64,000 nt of DNA, from assembly GCA_963662905.2 (NCBI GenBank), contig CAXXFD010000003.1, forward strand, positions 744,001 to 808,000, written 5' to 3'. Made by a program: the position numbers and the translations under genes. This stretch comes from G963662905 sp963662905. GTDB lineage: Bacteria; Bacteroidota; Bacteroidia; Bacteroidales; WRLA01. The notes beneath the pieces are model-generated. The model searched no databases, was not told the DNA's origin, and was given only the letters and a program-made list of their open reading frames with translations. Below are positions 60,054 to 64,000 of the stretch, one piece after another (position 1 is the first letter of the stretch; each line of letters starts with the position of its first letter).

Positions 60054-60884
60054 ATGAAAAAAACAGTACTCTCAATTCTATTATCGGTGACTATTGCCTT
60101 TGCTGCAAACAGTCAGATTTATCATGGATTGCTCCATGACTTTACCGACGGCAACAATCATGGCTGGCAGCGGGGTGAAGTAGTTGAAAATAAACTCCAT
60201 ATCACAGCAGATGGCAGCGGAAACCAGGGAAAACTGGTAACCTTCAGTCAGGATGGGTTTGCCGGAAATTATCTTGAAGCCGGCGTTCATACCATTAGTG
60301 CCAAAATCAGCAACGCCAGTGATCAGGCATTGCATATGCGGGTTGCCCTCGGTACAGGCAGCAACCCAAAACAAGGCGATTGGTTTGCCTCAAAAGATGC
60401 AATCATTGTAGATGCCGGTGAAATGGACAAAGAAGTTGCATTTATGATCAAGGAAGAAGATATGGTTACGGTTGCAGGGAATGGCACCTATGCTGATGTT
60501 ATGGCCAATGTTGCTACAATCAGGATTTTGCACAGCATGGAAGCCGATGCTCAGGGCGATAATATTGTTGCCACAGCGCATATCGATGATATCCTGGCCA
60601 TTGGTGAAACAACTTCCATTAGTGAAACGAACAATTTACTGGAAATCAGCAGTGTTTATCCAAATCCGGTGTCAGATTATGCACATATCTCTATAAAAAC
60701 AGAGAGCGCTTTTTCTGCTCAGCTCAGCATCCTAAACCTTTTGGGACAAGCTGTTTATCAGGAAGAAGTCAGACTTCCGCTCAGCGCCCACTCACTGAAT
60801 TTAAGCAACTTAAACAGTGGAGCATATATTTTAAAAGTGGAGCTGAATGAGCAGGTGAAATTGGCGAAATTCGTTGTTCAGTAA
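60054..60884 (+). CDS. Secreted beta-domain protein with T9SS type A sorting domain
   Basis: The 276-residue protein has a signal peptide (MKKTVLSILLSVTIAFAANS, cut near QIYH). A beta-sandwich domain (about 25-180, with DFTDGNNHGWQRGEV, HITADGSGNQGKLVTF and HIDDILAIGE) resembles carbohydrate-binding-module-like domains that often accompany secreted proteins. The C-terminus (about 200-276) is a T9SS type A sorting domain (ISSVYPNPVSDYAHI, LLGQAVYQEEV, NSGAYILKVELNE). It follows the array but has no sequence link to it. Its function is unknown. Confidence 0.8.
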   Translation: MKKTVLSILLSVTIAFAANSQIYHGLLHDFTDGNNHGWQRGEVVENKLHITADGSGNQGKLVTFSQDGFAGNYLEAGVHTISAKISNASDQALHMRVALGTGSNPKQGDWFASKDAIIVDAGEMDKEVAFMIKEEDMVTVAGNGTYADVMANVATIRILHSMEADAQGDNIVATAHIDDILAIGETTSISETNNLLEISSVYPNPVSDYAHISIKTESAFSAQLSILNLLGQAVYQEEVRLPLSAHSLNLSNLNSGAYILKVELNEQVKLAKFVVQ

Positions 60885-61019
60885 GCCATAAATCCAAAAA
60901 AACGGTTCTACTCGGAATTCCGTGGAAAGAAATTAGAATGCTATTTCAAACAGATTCCTCAAAAGTTGTCCTCATACTTCGGAAACTTTATCGGAATGAC
61001 GTATTTTTATGGAGTCAGG

Positions 61020-61078
61020 AGGCAAATGCGGCGAGGACATCTTGAAAATATACTATTGTGTCCTCGCCGCATTTGCCT
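61020..61078. repeat. Perfect 20-bp-arm hairpin
   Basis: The arm 61020-61039 (starts AGGCAAATGCGGCG) is repeated as its exact complement at 61059-61078 around a 19-base loop. It could be a terminator or a REP-like palindrome; IS110-group elements often insert into such palindromes. Confidence 0.75.
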
Positions 61079-61168
61079 TAAACGCCTAATAAACAGCGTC
61101 ATCCTATCTTTGCTTTTTAAGAAATATCGTAAAATTTAATAAATTCGTTGGATTAATAATAAATAAGA

Positions 61169-61243
61169 CGAAGGGAGGGAAGAAAACCACTTGCGTCATT
61201 TGTCATCAAGACCGTTCGGAATGGTGGTTCCCCTCCCTCTTCT
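61169..61243 (+). ncRNA. Possible IS110 bridge RNA segment
   Basis: Just upstream of the transposase, AGGGAGGG (61172-61179) pairs with CCCTCCCT (61231-61238) and AACCAC (61185-61190) with GTGGTT (61224-61229), leaving a 33-base loop. IS110-group elements encode a structured bridge RNA in the 5' non-coding end before the recombinase gene, so position and structure fit. Full boundaries and target- or donor-binding loops cannot be assigned by eye. Confidence 0.35.
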
Positions 61244-61332
61244 ATTGCTATCTTGGACAGTTCATTAGGCATAAAGCCTGTATAAAGGATAGATAAGAAA
61301 ACAATAGCTCCGTCTTTTAAAAAACAATAGTC

Positions 61333-62312
61333 ATGGACAAATATATTGGAATTGACATTAGCAAGCAAACATTTGATGCTTATGGGTCAGACCGAGACCA
61401 TAAAATGGGTTTTTCAGATTTTGAACAGACTACAAAAGGCTTTCAGGCTCTGGTCAAAAAATACGGTAAGGACAAAACTTATGTCATGGAAGCAACAGGG
61501 CCATATAGCCTGAAATTGGCTATGTTCCTGTCTAAGAAAAATATTAAAGTTTCCGTGATAAACCCTTTGATCATAAGGCGTTATTCGCAGATGAAGTTAC
61601 AGCGGGCAAAGACAGATCCAGTAGCCGCCGAAACCATCTATGACTACGCATGTATTATTAAAGTTGATTTATGGACACCACCATCAAAGGAAATCTTTGA
61701 TATGCAGCAGTTATTAACAGCCTTGGAATTGCTTACCAAGCAAAAAACAGCTACGACTAACCAGTTGAAGGCTTTTCAGGTAAGTGGCGTATTGACTGCT
61801 GAGCTCAAGAAATCACTGAAAAGTATTATTGAAAAGTTCAAACGGGAAATAAAAAAGCTAGAAAAACAACTGGATGATATCAGCAAAACACACTTTCCAG
61901 AGACCCGCAAGCTAATCCTTAGTGTACCGGGATTTGGCAAGAAAGCTGTAGCAGTTCTCATTGCAGCAACCAATAATTTTGAAAAATTCCTGCATTACAA
62001 ACAGTTTATTGCTTTTGCAGGGACAATCCAAGGATATATCAGTCCGGAACCAGCGTCAAGGGAAAGGGGCATATCTGCAAAATGGGAAACGGGCACATAC
62101 GAAAACAGCTCTATATCTCAGCTCTGTCTGCTGTGCGCTACAATAAAGCATGCAGGATATTGTATGAACGGTTGACAGCTAAAGGGAAGCACGACAAGGT
62201 AGCTAAGATTGCAGTTGCAAATAAATTGATCAAACAAATTTTTGCCATAATAGCAGATAATGAACCATATAACGAGGATCACATCAGCAAATTAAGGGTT
62301 ACTTTACCATAA
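61333..62312 (+). pseudogene. IS110 family transposase, frameshifted
   Basis: The N-terminal DEDD domain is complete (MDKYIGIDISKQTFDAYGSD, MEATGPYSLKLAMFL, RRYSQMKLQRAKTDPVAAET), with a coiled-coil middle and the start of the transposase_20 domain (LSVPGFGKKAVAVLIAATNN, FIAFAGT). At about 62029 one base is missing. The expected C-terminal motif YQSGTSVKGKGHICKMGNGH and the rest (to 62312, ISKLRVTLP) continue in another frame. As read, the first frame ends at 62175. The element borders are not identified; it is probably inactive. Confidence 0.85.
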
Positions 62313-62366
62313 TATTTTTCTTCAAACTGCCTCCAAATAAAAAAAGGTAGTTTGAAGAAAAATATT
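62311..62366 (+). terminator. Long hairpin after the IS110 transposase
   Basis: Arms of 22 bases (62311-62332, AATATTTTTCTTCAAACTGC…, and 62345-62366) match with one mismatch. The left arm begins within the stop codon. It may be a terminator or part of the right IS end. Confidence 0.65.
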
Positions 62367-62544
62367 ACACAAAACTCTTGCTTTTTAACACAGTTCATTC
62401 CGACCGGAACAAAGCCAAACGAAGTGATTAAGGATTTGTGAAGGGAGGAATCTGTTAGGGATTAATAGTCTATTAATAAATATCTGCATATTATTTTCAA
62501 ACATTATTGTTACCCACAAAAAACAGAGTAGGACCAAAACAAAA

Positions 62545-62570
62545 AACCTCTGCTCAATCGAACAGAGGTT
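62545..62570 (-). terminator. Terminator of the tRNA-Leu gene
   Basis: AACCTCTG and CAGAGGTT pair around a 10-base loop. Read on the minus strand it follows the tRNA and is itself followed by a T-run. Confidence 0.75.
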
Positions 62571-62579
62571 TTTTTTGTT

Positions 62580-62666
62580 TGGTGCCCAAGAAAAGACTCG
62601 AACTTTCACGAGCATAAGCTCACTACACCCTGAATGTAGCGCGTCTACCAATTCCGCCACTTGGGC
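62580..62666 (-). tRNA. tRNA-Leu(CAG)
   Basis: On the minus strand the acceptor stem GCCCAAG/CTTGGGC closes a class II tRNA with an encoded CCA end. The D-arm GTGGCGGAATTGGTAGACGC, the anticodon arm CTACATTCAGGGTGTAG (anticodon CAG), a long variable arm (GAGC/GCTC) and the T-arm AGTTCGAGT are all in place. The length is 87 nt. Confidence 0.93.
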
Positions 62667-62715
62667 AATGCGGCTGCAAAAGTAGAAAATTATTTTAAAC
62701 CGCAAAAGAAGTTTT

Positions 62716-63651
62716 TTAAAATATTTCGATAAATATTGCCACTGCCAAAAGGAAATCAAGGCTTAGGGTCGTAACAACATGGCTCCCCTGTGCAGGGATT
62801 ATTTTTTCAAAATCCTGATAATCTTTGAGTAAGGTTATCATGGCCTTCAAGGCAAAGGGTAATGTCAGAAGGCTGAGATAAATCCAATACGAAGCCAAAG
62901 CCAGAAAAGGCAGCACTATAATTATGGCATAAACCAATGCCAGGCTGATGGCATATACCAAAGCCGCACGCTTCTTGCCCAGTCCGATGACGAGATGTTT
63001 CCTTCCTCCTTTTTTATCCGCATCTGCATCGGGAAACTCATTGATAAACAAGAGCAATGCCGTTAAAATTCCGGGAGGGATACTGATCCACACCACATGC
63101 GCCGGGAACATTTCCTGAAGTGTTGAGCCGGCTGTAGCAGTTAAGGCGATATAGCTTCCGACGACCACCATTGAGCCAAGAGTGAGACCGGAAAGAATTT
63201 CACCGAGCATAATTTTTGCCAGAAAACCGGTATAAAAGGTAATGCTGAAGGCTCCAATCAAAATGAAGTAAAGCAATGCAAGATTCGATTGCAATGCCAG
63301 GTATAGGCCAATAGCACCGGAAAGCAGCAAACTGGCCACCGCAGCAAGCATAACAGAGACCGCTTTGGTTTTGCCTTGCACCAACATTCCGCTGCCACCA
63401 CTGAATGGCGTTCGCAGTGTATCGAAGTCAATTCCGGTCACAAAATCTGAATGCTCATTAAAGAGGTTCACAGAAGCATGTGCCAGAATTACCCCAAACA
63501 TCAGGAGCCCGGCATCAAGCCAGGGAAACTCCATTCCCGCTGATTTTAATTGCCCCCAGGCCAATGCCCAGCCAATCAGTACCAATACAATGCTCAACAC
63601 CAAAAAATCTGCCCGTGTTTGAGCTGCCCATATTTTTATTTTCTTTCCCAT
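62716..63651 (-). CDS. menA: 1,4-dihydroxy-2-naphthoate prenyltransferase (UbiA family)
   Basis: The 311-residue protein has about eight to nine membrane helices. The first Asp-rich motif is NLFNEHSDFVTGID near residue 80 (N-x-x-x-D-x-x-x-D type) and the second is INEFPDADADKKGGRKHLVI near 205. These bind the prenyl diphosphate through Mg. It should make demethylmenaquinone for the respiratory chain. The Met at 63651 follows an A-rich stretch and gives the normal family length; an alternative Met at 63690 would overlap the upstream GHMP kinase stop by 20 bp. The tRNA-Leu lies just downstream. Confidence 0.85.
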   Translation of the reverse strand: MGKKIKIWAAQTRADFLVLSIVLVLIGWALAWGQLKSAGMEFPWLDAGLLMFGVILAHASVNLFNEHSDFVTGIDFDTLRTPFSGGSGMLVQGKTKAVSVMLAAVASLLLSGAIGLYLALQSNLALLYFILIGAFSITFYTGFLAKIMLGEILSGLTLGSMVVVGSYIALTATAGSTLQEMFPAHVVWISIPPGILTALLLFINEFPDADADKKGGRKHLVIGLGKKRAALVYAISLALVYAIIIVLPFLALASYWIYLSLLTLPFALKAMITLLKDYQDFEKIIPAQGSHVVTTLSLDFLLAVAIFIEIF

Positions 63652-63670
63652 TTTTCTTTTTTTTACCTGA

Positions 63671-64000
63671 TTAATTCCTTGATTGCTCATAAACCGGCAA
63701 AACCTCCAGCCCGGCACTTTCAAACTGCTTGGAAACTTTCTCGTAATTTCCGGTAAATCCGAGCAGGTAGCCACCACCGCCCGATCCCAGTAGTTTCAAA
63801 CGATAGCTGTCTTCATCCAGACCTTTTTGCCATAATTCCGCGAAACCTTCGGGTATCATTTCCTGAAAAAGCTCCAGTTGCAGACGGCTCAATGAACGCA
63901 ATTCCTTATAAAATTCCTTTAACTGACCATTTACAAGATACTGAACGCAATTATTGTTCACCGGAATCAATTCTTCATTGATGCGCTTTTGATATTGCGG
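63671..64000 (-). CDS. GHMP kinase family protein, C-terminal part (mevalonate-kinase-like)
   Basis: The frame runs from the window end to a TAA at 63671, about 109 residues, with no true start inside. LKLLGSGGGGYLLGFTG is the glycine-rich GHMP kinase motif 3 with the conserved C-terminal fold, and the sequence resembles the Bacteroidota GYDIA-type GHMP kinases, which probably act in the mevalonate pathway. Position upstream of menA fits isoprenoid or quinone supply. The exact substrate is not determined by this fragment. Confidence 0.75.
   Translation of the reverse strand, partial: PQYQKRINEELIPVNNNCVQYLVNGQLKEFYKELRSLSRLQLELFQEMIPEGFAELWQKGLDEDSYRLKLLGSGGGGYLLGFTGNYEKVSKQFESAGLEVLPVYEQSRN

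Larger units (their letters stand above)
60885..61332. other. Intergenic region between the T9SS gene and the IS110 transposase
   Basis: About 450 bp. It contains a dispersed-repeat fragment near 60955-61000 (ACAGATTCCTC … GGAATGACG), a 20-bp-arm palindrome (61020-61078) and a structured segment 61169-61243 that may be the IS110 bridge-RNA region. Confidence 0.5.

Noticed and set aside
61153..61368. 71-codon minus-strand frame before the IS110 transposase
   Set aside because: It overlaps the structured leader and the transposase start and shows no protein pattern.

Overview
The window is a Bacteroidota chromosome segment. The evidence is the set of secreted proteins ending in type IX secretion (T9SS) type A sorting domains, PKD and gliding-type surface proteins, DUF3857/transglutaminase proteins, promoters of the TTTG-N19-21-TAnnTTTG form, a MenA/GHMP-kinase pair and a TlpA lipoprotein. 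The order or family cannot be fixed from sequence alone.

Layout. 0-3.5 kb: two DUF3857-type proteins (the first cut by the window edge), then a convergent pair of a NYN/LOTUS protein and the RdgB nucleotide-pool phosphatase. 3.5-7.5 kb: a very large hybrid histidine kinase with about seven PAS domains. 7.9-17.5 kb: two secreted PKD proteins flanking an AsmA-like protein, chorismate synthase (aroC) and a TlpA-type thioredoxin lipoprotein. 17.7-22.4 kb: a SugE/Gdx guanidinium exporter, then an alpha-glucan pair (pullulanase lipoprotein and glycogen branching enzyme). 22.4-23.3 kb: a gene-free stretch holding three foldback or hairpin elements. 23.4-28.3 kb: a T9SS-exported metallophosphoesterase and a TPR/HTH membrane protein. 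28.8-41.2 kb is almost entirely minus strand: a DHOD-like protein, an S41 protease, a second alpha-glucan unit (lipoprotein alpha-amylase plus SLC45-like MFS sugar transporter), a TPR-PAS-receiver protein whose kinase core is degenerate, a small Spy-like protein, an EamA transporter, a P-loop kinase and pgi. Pullulanase, branching enzyme, amylase, sugar transporter and Pgi together suggest active handling of starch, glycogen or maltodextrin.

42.2-59.7 kb is the unusual region: an alternating tandem array of two gene types. Type A (six copies, about 530-545 aa) has a signal peptide, about six beta-propeller-like repeats and a T9SS sorting domain. Type B (five copies, about 160 aa) carries a CxxC motif and a T9SS-like C-terminal domain but has no visible signal peptide. 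Each A-to-B spacer is a conserved repeat. Each B-to-A junction holds a short hairpin whose stem changes by compensating substitutions between copies. The copies look like mosaics of one another. The array is decaying and serving as an insertion target: an IS66 element (8-bp duplication) splits B3, an ISNCY-type element (6-bp duplication) splits A4, and a single in-frame TGA interrupts A6.

60-64 kb: a further T9SS protein, a perfect 20-bp-arm palindrome, a frameshifted IS110 transposase with a structured leader that may be a bridge RNA, a tRNA-Leu(CAG), menA, and the 3' part of a GHMP kinase gene cut by the window end.

All functional calls come from reading motifs; no database search or alignment program was run.
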